A DNA stretch of 32,000 bases from a virus, in the IMG/VR virus record IMGVR_UViG_3300035701_000171, positions 1 to 32,000 of that record. One strand, written 5' to 3'. Shown in pieces: positions 1 through 7,405 of this stretch (position 1 is the first letter of the stretch; each line of letters begins with the position of its first letter). The notes under the pieces were generated by a model. The model made no database searches and had not been told where the DNA came from. It was given only the letters and a program-made list of their open reading frames with translations. The translations under genes and the position numbers were made by a program.

Positions 1-34
1 GTCCACCACCTTGTGTTTTTATAATTTGGCTCAT
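1..34 (-). CDS. Partial gene, N-terminus of a probable tail fibre or virion protein
   Basis: An ATG at base 34 directly follows the TAG stop of the preceding gene and opens a frame that leaves the window after 11 codons (MSQIIKTQGGG). The tight spacing continues the late operon. I associate short N-termini of this kind, followed by Gly/Pro-rich stretches, with phage tail-fibre proteins, but that is recollection and the fragment is too short to prove it. There is only a weak AAGG upstream. The rest of the gene lies beyond the left edge. Confidence 0.5.
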   Translation of the reverse strand, partial: MSQIIKTQGGG

Positions 35-352
35 CTAAAACGCCTTTATATAGGTGTAAGAGATTGAAAATGTTCCAGAAGCTCCGGTACCATAAAATAT
101 AGTTCCAGCCGGGAAGCATTCTAAATCGTTATCTAAAATAATTGCTTCCCCTCCTGGGAATGTATGCCATACTTGGGACGTGCCTAAGCTGCTCATTGTA
201 ATTTGAATAGGAACCGTTCCTTGATTGTCAAAGATTATTTTACAAGGGTTTGCAATGAGCGTTCCAATTATGACTTGAACACCAGTCATAACAGCGATAA
301 GCTCAGGAGCGGGAAGCTGTATCTGTACCGAGTTATTATTGGGGTTGTACAT
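35..352 (-). CDS. Small beta-rich virion-associated protein, 105 aa, function unknown
   Basis: The start is the ATG at 352, 6 bases after an AAGAGG SD site. A TTG two codons upstream lacks a proper SD. The protein has no signal peptide or membrane segment. It is rich in Thr, Ile and Gly with alternating hydrophobic residues, which suggests a beta-sandwich. It overlaps the end of the upstream 61-aa gene by 17 bases and its stop abuts the next start, so it is co-translated with the tail genes. A minor virion, decoration or fibre-associated role is inferred from position only. Confidence 0.75.
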   Translation of the reverse strand: MYNPNNNSVQIQLPAPELIAVMTGVQVIIGTLIANPCKIIFDNQGTVPIQITMSSLGTSQVWHTFPGGEAIILDNDLECFPAGTIFYGTGASGTFSISYTYIKAF

Positions 353-521
353 GAGCAACCTCTTGTGGGATCTGTTGCGCTTCCTGAATCTTTTGAATTA
401 CGAAACCTTTCATGAAAGAAAGGGCGTCGTGAACTTCACCTAGAGGCGATTCGCACTCACACAATAAAGTGTAAGTGCGCTCTCCAATTTTAGTTTCTAG
501 TTTCGAAATGTTTTTTATCAT
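336..521 (-). CDS. Small conserved-type phage protein, 61 aa, function unknown
   Basis: It starts at an ATG behind AGGTAAAA, ten bases past the fibre gene stop. The N-terminal half (KLETKIGERTYTLLCECESP) looks like two beta strands followed by an amphipathic helix, and the C-terminus is rich in Gln and Glu. Small proteins of this shape commonly follow tail genes in tailed phages. I cannot assign a function. The overlap with the next gene by 17 bases supports translational coupling. Confidence 0.7.
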   Translation of the reverse strand: MIKNISKLETKIGERTYTLLCECESPLGEVHDALSFMKGFVIQKIQEAQQIPQEVAHVQPQ

Positions 522-530
522 TTTTACCTA

Positions 531-2651
531 CTAGGTTTGTCTAAAGATGATGTAAGAGAATGAGCTCTGATCTGTTGCCAATGGTGTTCCTGGTGTGCCT
601 GAAGTAGCACTTGTTACAGTAAAGCTTGTCGCTGCGCTTATATCATATCTAAGCATACCCAGACCTGTAGAGCCGTTTACTGCTGTTCTTGATATGAATA
701 TTCTATCTGCTGATGAAATGTTGGTGTTTAAAATAATTGCTACACCATTGACCAGCGTTCCTGTTCCGATAAAGTCCGTAACAGCTCCACCGTTTAGGCT
801 AATCTTAGTGGCAACATTTGTTAGGTTTACGTCACCTGTTAAATTGACACCACCTGAACCCGCTTGTATTGTGGTTGTCGATGTTGTGTTTGTCGACCCT
901 ACGATTGTTGTTTTTGCCGCACCACCAGTTGCAATGCTGACAGTAGTGATAGATGCGTCTGTAGAAAGACCAAGTGATCCCGTTCCTGAGTTTCCTGTCC
1001 ATGTACCGTTTGTGGATGTAAGAGCAAGTGCCCCTGATCCAGATTGTACGGTCGTTGATGATGTTGTGTTTGTTGAGCCTAGTGTTACACCCTTAACGGC
1101 CGCTCCAGTTGCAAAAGATACAGTTGTATTAGATGCATCGGTTGAAACTCCTAAAGCTCCTGTCCCACTATTTACTGTCAACGCGCCGTTTGTTGAAGTT
1201 AAACTTAAGGCTCCGCTTCCTGATCTAATAGCAGTTGATGAGGTGGTATTTGTTGAGCCAATCGTCAATGCTTTAACGCCTGCACCTGTCACAAGCGAAA
1301 CAGTCGTTGCCGTTGCATCCGTTGATAGTCCTATAGCTCCAATACCTGAATTAATGGTCAATGCACCGCCTGTTGCAGTCACATTTAAAGCACCTGAACC
1401 CGATTGCACGGTTGTCGTGCTTGTGGTGTTTGTGGATCCGAGCGTCGTTGTCTTAACTCCTGCGCCTGTAGCAAAATTGATTGTAGTTGCTGCAGCATCG
1501 GCTGAAATTCCGATAGCTCCCGTGCCAGTTGCTAATGTAAAAATACCATTTGCTGTTGTGTAAGTTGACCCTGCTGTTCCTGTGTTGATATTTACAGCAG
1601 TGACTCCCGTTGTGTTACCAATAGTAATAACTTTAGCAACCGTCGTACCAATTCCGATAGGTCCCGTTCCAGCATCAATAGTAACTGCTGAAGCGCCCGA
1701 CTGATTTCCAATTGTAACCGTCTGAGCAATTGCATTAGCTCCAACCTGTACACCACCACTACCGCCGTTAAGAACAATTTGTGTAGCTCCTGAGCTATTA
1801 CCTACTGTAATAAGGCGCGCAGCTCCTCCAGTACCAACGTTGATATTCTGTGCTACTGAATCGTTACCAATCCCGATAACACCAGCGGAAGAGTTGAGCT
1901 CTAATACACCAACGGAATCAATTAAAACAGTGTCTGCCGAATTTAAAACGATATCACCCGTTCCAGTAGATGTAACCGTGAAGGAGCCAGCTCCCGTGTT
2001 AACATTAACCGCTGTAGTACCTATTGTGTTACCGACTGTGATTGTTCTTGATCCTCCACCTGTACCGATGTTAACGGCACCTGTTGAAGCATCTGAAGCT
2101 AGATTAAGTGCTGTAGCTCCAGTGGTTATGGTAGCTGAACCACTCAGCGAAGCAAGTCCGCTGGCTGCAAGTGTAGTAAAAGCCCCAGCTGCGGGAGTTG
2201 TTCCGCCGATTGCTGGAGCGGCAGCAAAGACAGCTGCGAGATTGGAAGGGGTTACGAATAAAGCAAGCGCTCCCGTTGAAGGAGTTCCTGCAACTGCTTC
2301 AGGATCTGTAGCTAACTGACCAATACCAGCAACGGTTGTAGTAGATACAGGAGCACCAGCAATCGCTAAAGCATCGGCATAAACTTTTGTTGCGACAGGC
2401 TCGTTGTTATCCGTTAGAATGACTGTCCCATATGCGGATGTGGTCGCCTTGTTTACTCCACTTGTATTCCAAACACCACCGCCGTTCGTTTCGTAGATGA
2501 TCCCAGAAACTGCATTGAAAATCTTCGTTCCTGGGGGGTAAACATCACCAGCTCCAGGATCACGGTTTCCAGTGATAAATTGAGGATAAACAAAACCGTC
2601 GATTACGTTAGCGAAGTTTCCGCCTGATTGATTGAATAGCGCAACTGTCAT
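531..2651 (-). CDS. Tail fibre / beta-strand-repeat protein, 706 aa
   Basis: This is a probable receptor-binding or stalk protein of the tail. The start is the ATG at 2651, six bases after GGAGG; a GTG 13 codons upstream would put that SD inside the gene. Residues 1-65 look like an attachment region. Residues 105-145 (GIGQLATDPEAVAGTPSTG) match the tail-fibre repeat type G-[IV]-x-[QE]-LAT-x-x-EA-x-x-GT. Residues 190-370 carry short repeats of the form GTGGxxRxITVGN. From about residue 370 to 610 an exact 60-residue repeat occurs, marked by GSTNTTS at residues 405, 465, 525 and 585. The composition is very rich in Thr, Ser, Gly and Ala with almost no Cys, as in trimeric beta-helical fibres. 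The C-terminal 80 residues leave the repeat pattern and may be the tip. Confidence 0.85.
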   Translation of the reverse strand: MTVALFNQSGGNFANVIDGFVYPQFITGNRDPGAGDVYPPGTKIFNAVSGIIYETNGGGVWNTSGVNKATTSAYGTVILTDNNEPVATKVYADALAIAGAPVSTTTVAGIGQLATDPEAVAGTPSTGALALFVTPSNLAAVFAAAPAIGGTTPAAGAFTTLAASGLASLSGSATITTGATALNLASDASTGAVNIGTGGGSRTITVGNTIGTTAVNVNTGAGSFTVTSTGTGDIVLNSADTVLIDSVGVLELNSSAGVIGIGNDSVAQNINVGTGGAARLITVGNSSGATQIVLNGGSGGVQVGANAIAQTVTIGNQSGASAVTIDAGTGPIGIGTTVAKVITIGNTTGVTAVNINTGTAGSTYTTANGIFTLATGTGAIGISADAAATTINFATGAGVKTTTLGSTNTTSTTTVQSGSGALNVTATGGALTINSGIGAIGLSTDATATTVSLVTGAGVKALTIGSTNTTSSTAIRSGSGALSLTSTNGALTVNSGTGALGVSTDASNTTVSFATGAAVKGVTLGSTNTTSSTTVQSGSGALALTSTNGTWTGNSGTGSLGLSTDASITTVSIATGGAAKTTIVGSTNTTSTTTIQAGSGGVNLTGDVNLTNVATKISLNGGAVTDFIGTGTLVNGVAIILNTNISSADRIFISRTAVNGSTGLGMLRYDISAATSFTVTSATSGTPGTPLATDQSSFSYIIFRQT

Positions 2652-2798
2652 AAAATGCCTCCATAGAGTATTACAGGGTGTCCTATACACTTTTACGACG
2701 GCGATTTCGTATGTCAGCCAGTTGGGTGCGACCCTACACTTGCGCTATCTTTAGATTATCAATCAAATTATTTAAATGCCACATATTTTGTTTTATCT

Positions 2799-3452
2799 CT
2801 AACGCAGACGACGGTAGTTAAATCCTCCAGCTTTTATGTATTGATTGAGCGCTGCACCTAGTGAAGGATTTTTATTTATCCACCATCGACCATATCTGTT
2901 TCTACCATCAGTCCTTGCGCTAGCGTTACCATGAATAAAGGCATTGAATATTGCTGGAGGTATTCCATCGTATTCATACTCTAATCCTCCTTGGAATCGC
3001 ACTCTCATCTTTCCACTTCTCTGATCGTAGTTAGCTCCCCATACATTTGAGCTGTTTAAATCAGCATGTTGTATGCCATCCACTACAGGTTGATTTCCTT
3101 GTGGCATTATTCGAGTTAGCTGTTCGATCGTAGCGTTTAGTGCATTTGGATCGTTGAGTAATAATTGTGTAGCTGGAGTTGGAAACTTTCGCAAATATGA
3201 AATAAATGCTTGTTGTTGTTGTCCAGCTAAAACCCAAAGTAATTGCGCATCGTTAGAAGGATTACCAGGTAATTCATCTGTAGGAGGTGGGCCATTTTGT
3301 TCAGGTGATACATTGTTTTCTGCTCGTGTAACAAGATTTCCTAAAGTTTGAGCTAACATTCCTTGAAATTCATCTGACAAAACTTCTCCGGATTGCATAA
3401 CTTGTTGAACGGCTTGCATAAGTTCTTGGAGAAGCAATTTCCATTCATTCAT
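2799..3452 (-). CDS. Virion-region protein with C-terminal KTSC domain, 217 aa
   Basis: The C-terminal part (about residues 131-200) fits the KTSC domain: SSNVWGANYDQRSGKMRVRF, then YEYDGIPP and a late Asn/Gly-rich turn. KTSC domains are common in phages and in some lysyl-tRNA-synthetase-like proteins, and their biochemical role is not settled. The N-terminal 125 residues are helical and Gln-rich, with a Pro/Asn linker at 48-67. The ATG overlaps the end of the upstream gene (TAAATG), so the two are coupled. A role as an internal or tail protein is inferred from position. The 147 bases downstream, before the fibre gene, hold no gene that I can support. Confidence 0.75.
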   Translation of the reverse strand: MNEWKLLLQELMQAVQQVMQSGEVLSDEFQGMLAQTLGNLVTRAENNVSPEQNGPPPTDELPGNPSNDAQLLWVLAGQQQQAFISYLRKFPTPATQLLLNDPNALNATIEQLTRIMPQGNQPVVDGIQHADLNSSNVWGANYDQRSGKMRVRFQGGLEYEYDGIPPAIFNAFIHGNASARTDGRNRYGRWWINKNPSLGAALNQYIKAGGFNYRRLR

Positions 3453-4100
3453 TTACTGACCCATTCTTTGATTGATTTTGCTTAATATATCCATAAGGGC
3501 TTGTTGTCCTGGTCCTGATTGCCCTTGTTGTTGAGGTTGGTTAGGTTGCTGAGCAGGTGCTTGCACTGTAGGTTGTTGTGATTGTTGAGCTGCTTGTTGT
3601 CCTCCGTATACGGATTCAAGAATATCTTCCCAGGTTGCATTATTTTCCTTCATAAGTTTTTCAATAACTTTATTGAAATCTCCTTCCTTTCTTGGAAGTT
3701 TTGCTAAAGCACCGGCTTGTTTATGAGACTTTCCTGACTTGATATGTTGAGTGATAAATTGATGCAATTCTGGAGAATGCATTTCTACGAGATTTCTCTT
3801 GTCTTGTTGCGTTTGTTCTTTAGGAATAAGTTGTTCCTTAACATACTCCATACCTTCTTTTATGTTTAAACCTGCTGACTGTCCACGCTTTAAGAAATCA
3901 GCAATTTTAGGACTCACTTTTTGAAGTCCTTTCATCGCTAAATCTATAGGAATGTATTCGCTAAGAAATGGTAAAACGCGTGCTCCAGCAGCTCCACTTG
4001 CAATTCCAATAGCTGCATTAACTCCCTTTCCTACTGTACTTCGCATGCGTTGATCACGCATAATTTCTGCTTGATTTGCTTGTTCATCAGGTCTCATCAT
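3453..4100 (-). CDS. Hypothetical virion or internal protein, Gln-rich C-terminus, 215 aa
   Basis: The ATG at 4100 is preceded by GAGG five bases upstream and lies just past the TAA of the upstream gene. An earlier in-frame ATG at 4142 would overlap that gene by 40 bases without an SD. The N-terminus is charged. A short Gly/Ala/Ile-rich segment (about residues 25-45) could interact with membrane. The middle is helical and basic, and the last 60 residues are almost entirely Gln, Pro, Ala and Gly. Together with its neighbours it resembles the internal or ejection-protein cluster of short-tailed phages. That role is inferred. Confidence 0.65.
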   Translation of the reverse strand: MMRPDEQANQAEIMRDQRMRSTVGKGVNAAIGIASGAAGARVLPFLSEYIPIDLAMKGLQKVSPKIADFLKRGQSAGLNIKEGMEYVKEQLIPKEQTQQDKRNLVEMHSPELHQFITQHIKSGKSHKQAGALAKLPRKEGDFNKVIEKLMKENNATWEDILESVYGGQQAAQQSQQPTVQAPAQQPNQPQQQGQSGPGQQALMDILSKINQRMGQ

Positions 4101-4102
4101 AA

Positions 4103-5494
4103 TTACCTCGTGTTCCATGGAAATATTAGGAAGTCTCCCCATTTAGGCAACCAGTCTGTGTTTCTTTCTGGTATCTCTCGTCTTTGTCTATCATTAAGAT
4201 TTAGAGTGTCTATGTTTTGTTTAATCTCATCAAAAAAAGCTTCTTGGTCGAAATATGGATCCTTTTGTCTAAGAGCCCTAGCTATAGAGAGCAAGCTGTC
4301 ATCCTCTCCAATTAGTTTTGAGATATCAGAAGCTGCTTTTCTGGAATTTGCTTCTGTTCTTTTTGGATCAATGACTTCACCGTATTTTGTTTGCTTAAGG
4401 TTCTGAGGATGAAATTTAGATACGTAATTTTTCCATTGTGAGTTTATAGGAAATGCAACAGTTGCAGATGCTTCTGAAGAAAGGCCCATACCTCCATCTA
4501 ATGGCTCTTTTTTAAGAATATTATAATATTCTTCTGAGTTTCCAGAATCTTTGAAAACATCCGAATATTCATTCAGTTTACTTAAAATCTTATCTCCCTT
4601 ACCAAGTGTTTCTATTCCTGTTGTTTTTGCGGTTTTATCAAATTGATTTCTAGCTTTTGCAGTAGCTAACGCTTTTTCTGAAAATTCATGAGCTGCATCT
4701 TCAATTTGTAGATTTGGATTTCTTCTAAGAGCTTTAAGCATTGATCTTTCTAAATTTATTTTCATTTCTCCAGGCAAATCCTGATAAACACCTTCACCAG
4801 TTTTCTGAAATTTAGTTTCAAGTTGTCTATCCAATTCATTTCTTGCAGTAACAGTTCTCTCCATATCTTCTTTCTGTCTTTGTTGAAGTACAGGAGGTAA
4901 TCCAAGTTCTCTGGCTTCTCTATCTTTTGCTCGTTGTTGTGCTTGTTCTGGTAAGAATCCTGCATCTATGTCGTTTAATATTTCTTGATCCATTCTCTGA
5001 GAAGACCAGGGAATTGCCGTTTTTGCAGCTGGATTTATAGTATTTTCATTTATGTTCTCTCGACCTGGAAGACCCCTAGATTGTGTACCTTGTGGAGCTA
5101 ATTTTGTCCCTGGTATCTGTTGATCTTGTTGTTGTGGATTTATACCAAGACTACTCATCCATTGAGCTTCTTGTTCATTCTGAGGAAGATAAGGAGAAGC
5201 TCTGGATTGCTGTTCTGTTCCTCTTCCAGCTGAGTTCCTATATGCATTTCCTTGATTTTGTACTTTTGCTAATTCCGTAAGAGATTGTAAAAGCTGTGGT
5301 GTTGCACCTGGGATAGCTGCTGCTCTAGATAATTGCTGAATAGGTGTTAGATTCTGATGCTCTTCTTCAAATGCTTTCAATCCGGAAGCAAGTCTATTGC
5401 GTTCCATTTCCTTAGGTAATTGTTCGGCTAAACCTTTTCCTAATCCTGTTCCTATACGTCCAAAAATGTTGGCCGGTTTTACAGAATATGCCAT
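4103..5494 (-). CDS. Large helical internal-virion-type protein, 463 aa, function unknown
   Basis: The start ATG follows the upstream stop directly (TAAATG) behind a GGGGAGGGG SD. Residues 1-30 contain a Gly-rich amphipathic stretch (IFGRIGTGLGKGLAEQLPKE). The rest is predicted mostly helical, with many Glu, Lys and Gln residues and an Asn/Gln-rich zone around 75-165. There are no Cys clusters or enzyme motifs that I recognise. Length, composition and place between the tail-hub genes and the fibre gene fit a DNA-ejection or internal core protein. No homology can be named from sequence alone. Confidence 0.7.
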   Translation of the reverse strand: MAYSVKPANIFGRIGTGLGKGLAEQLPKEMERNRLASGLKAFEEEHQNLTPIQQLSRAAAIPGATPQLLQSLTELAKVQNQGNAYRNSAGRGTEQQSRASPYLPQNEQEAQWMSSLGINPQQQDQQIPGTKLAPQGTQSRGLPGRENINENTINPAAKTAIPWSSQRMDQEILNDIDAGFLPEQAQQRAKDREARELGLPPVLQQRQKEDMERTVTARNELDRQLETKFQKTGEGVYQDLPGEMKINLERSMLKALRRNPNLQIEDAAHEFSEKALATAKARNQFDKTAKTTGIETLGKGDKILSKLNEYSDVFKDSGNSEEYYNILKKEPLDGGMGLSSEASATVAFPINSQWKNYVSKFHPQNLKQTKYGEVIDPKRTEANSRKAASDISKLIGEDDSLLSIARALRQKDPYFDQEAFFDEIKQNIDTLNLNDRQRREIPERNTDWLPKWGDFLIFPWNTR

Positions 5495-6211
5495 TTAAAA
5501 TCCCCTCCCCATTCCTGTTTGTCCAAACTTAGGTAAGTTAAATCCTCCAGGTGAAGCATAAGGATTGTTAATTTGTGGACTAGCCGAAGGACCTCCACCA
5601 CCTTGATAAGGACTTGAGTTGGCTCCTACCTTATTTCCACTACCTCCACTAAACCAGTTGCTTGCTTGTGATAAACCGCCTGTTGGTCCACCCATTGCAA
5701 AACCTAATCCTGTACCCACTGCAGGAGCAAGTTGAGATAGAAAACCTTCTGATCCTGGTTGTGCCACTCTATCCTGGCTATATTGTTGTAATCCCTGTTG
5801 ACCAATACCTTGCAGTCCTTGAGCTCCCTGCTGTCTTAGCTGCGCCCTAATAGCACCTAGTCTTTCAGAAAGATCAGTAGCACCTTGAATCTGTGCATTT
5901 CTAAATCCCGAGCTGGATAATCCTCCTGAACCCATTCCGGCAAACTGTTCGGATATTCCAGGCACAATATCTTGATTGTATTGCGTTAATTGTGGAGCAG
6001 CAAATGCATTAAAATCGGCACTGTCATTACCCATAAGATCACGGTAATAATCAGCAGCTTCTCCAAAGACTCCACCTGCACCTCGCTGTTGTCCGGCTTG
6101 TGTCAATTGATTGTAAAGTCCTTCTTGTTCTGGTCTCAACGTAGAAACGTTTTTATGTTTCTCAGGAGATCCAGTAAAGAATTGCCCTAGTGATTTCCAG
6201 AAATTTGCCAT
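5495..6211 (-). CDS. Gly/Gln-rich virion protein, ejection-type candidate, 238 aa
   Basis: The ATG at 6211 sits seven bases after AGGAG. A longer frame that starts 30 codons upstream would lie inside the preceding gene. It begins MANFWKSLGQFFTGSPEKHK, an amphipathic start. A helical Gln-rich core follows (about residues 90-165). Then come a Gly-rich hydrophobic patch (GTGLGFAMGGPTGG, about 178-191) and a Gly/Ser/Pro tail. Small proteins with a C-terminal Gly-rich hydrophobic patch are frequent among podovirus ejection proteins, so that is the best guess. The following gene starts at the TAAATG junction. Confidence 0.65.
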   Translation of the reverse strand: MANFWKSLGQFFTGSPEKHKNVSTLRPEQEGLYNQLTQAGQQRGAGGVFGEAADYYRDLMGNDSADFNAFAAPQLTQYNQDIVPGISEQFAGMGSGGLSSSGFRNAQIQGATDLSERLGAIRAQLRQQGAQGLQGIGQQGLQQYSQDRVAQPGSEGFLSQLAPAVGTGLGFAMGGPTGGLSQASNWFSGGSGNKVGANSSPYQGGGGPSASPQINNPYASPGGFNLPKFGQTGMGRGF

Positions 6212-6212
6212 T

Positions 6213-6737
6213 TTAAAGCTCCTGTATGTACTCCAGCGTAATAAAGCATCGAGTAAAATTCGTCCTGTTTGTTCCTGTCGTGATGATAACATTTGTTGCA
6301 TCCATGCTTAGCTCAATGTTCTGATTAAGCGCTACTGGAGTTGCATATGGTATTGGTAAACTTGTAAATGCAACAGGATCAGTTGCGGACGCCCACATCT
6401 CAATAAGAGTAAAGTTGTTATCTACTGTAATGTTATGAGGAACAGTCTTTACTCCGGCATTAGGTAGAGCGCCAAAGTCAATCACCTTACGCAATATTGT
6501 GCGATACTGCTGCGCTGTTTCGCTTGCTTGTAGATTGATCGACCCAGGAATAAAAGCCTTCCCTGATAGAAGCTCTTCATCTAAGAACCAACCTATCTCA
6601 CGAATGTTCACAGCGTTTGTGATTTTCTTAAGTTGCTCTACAACAAAAGGTCTAGCGTCTTCCCACTTCTCTGGAATAACGTCATAGACGGGTACATAGC
6701 TTTCTAGTACTTGGCTGTCGAGTTGAGATAGTACCAT
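6213..6737 (-). CDS. Tail-region structural protein, 174 aa, function unknown
   Basis: The ATG at 6737 overlaps the junction with the previous stop and has AGGA seven bases upstream. The N-terminal half is helical and charged, including an FLDEELLSGKAF segment. The C-terminal 80 residues alternate as beta strands (HNITVDNNFTLIEMWASATD). Its place between a gp53-like fibre protein and probable ejection proteins suggests a short-tail or baseplate component. No enzyme motif is visible. Confidence 0.7.
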   Translation of the reverse strand: MVLSQLDSQVLESYVPVYDVIPEKWEDARPFVVEQLKKITNAVNIREIGWFLDEELLSGKAFIPGSINLQASETAQQYRTILRKVIDFGALPNAGVKTVPHNITVDNNFTLIEMWASATDPVAFTSLPIPYATPVALNQNIELSMDATNVIITTGTNRTNFTRCFITLEYIQEL

Positions 6738-6738
6738 G

Positions 6739-7389
6739 TTAGTATCCTATTGCCAGGTAGTAAAACCGTCCTGCTGATAATGATCCATCAGAATCTCTTA
6801 AAGCTACTAGAGCGCCTGTAGTAGTAGGAGCTGCTGTAAATTGAACAAAGCCTCTAGTTCGACCTGCTGCTTCTGTAAGACTTAATGTCGCTGAGAAAAA
6901 TGCATTTGGAAACGCAGATGGCCACGTAAGAGTATATGGATTATTAAGAGAGGAAGTTAGTGCAGTCCCCCACTGTAGAATAAGACCCCCAGGCAAGAAA
7001 GTAACACCGCTAGCCGTATGAGTGGGGGCAAAATTCCTTGTCATTGCTACTTTTAGCCCATTACCTGTCAGCCAATAAAGTCCTGTATCAGTACTAGATC
7101 CATCGGTTACACTGCTGCTAAAAAGCTGTCCAATACCTGCGACTGTTACGGGAACACCCTGTGGGTATTGATCTGCTGTTACATAGTTATTTGGTGCATT
7201 TGTTACAGTTGTAGAAACAGGGTTGAAGTGTATGTCTTTGTGATATCCATTCTGTGCTGTTGTATCATCAAATGGAACATGGTCTATGCCAAATGATGTA
7301 TTCGCAGCTGTAAAGTTGCCTTGAATATTCAAATAATCCTGATCTAAGTCCACAGTACCTGTGGGTATGCCTGGTTGGTATATTGGAAT
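6739..7389 (-). CDS. Tail fibre-type protein with gp53-like C-terminal domain, probable AUU start, 216 aa
   Basis: The C-terminal domain (about residues 120-216) fits the gp53-like tail-fibre fold: LPGGLILQWG, then WPSAFPNAFFSATLS, and the closing FYYLAIGY. The first ATG or GTG candidate in frame is a GTG at 7353 with no good SD. Twelve codons further up, an ATT codon at 7389 sits five bases after a perfect AGGAGG, and the upstream gene stops at 7406. The extra N-terminus (IPIYQPGIPTGTVDLDQDY) looks like a genuine phage N-terminus, so I choose ATT, a rare but accepted bacterial start. A weak initiator would also lower its dose relative to neighbours. Confidence 0.75.
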   Translation of the reverse strand: MPIYQPGIPTGTVDLDQDYLNIQGNFTAANTSFGIDHVPFDDTTAQNGYHKDIHFNPVSTTVTNAPNNYVTADQYPQGVPVTVAGIGQLFSSSVTDGSSTDTGLYWLTGNGLKVAMTRNFAPTHTASGVTFLPGGLILQWGTALTSSLNNPYTLTWPSAFPNAFFSATLSLTEAAGRTRGFVQFTAAPTTTGALVALRDSDGSLSAGRFYYLAIGY

Positions 7390-7405
7390 AAAAACCTCCT
7401 ATAAG

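Noticed and set aside
595-1563. Long plus-strand open frame opposite the tail fibre gene
   Set aside because: It is the antisense of a repeat-rich fibre gene; it has no SD, and its Val/Ala/Pro composition mirrors the Thr/Gly/Asn codons of the real gene.
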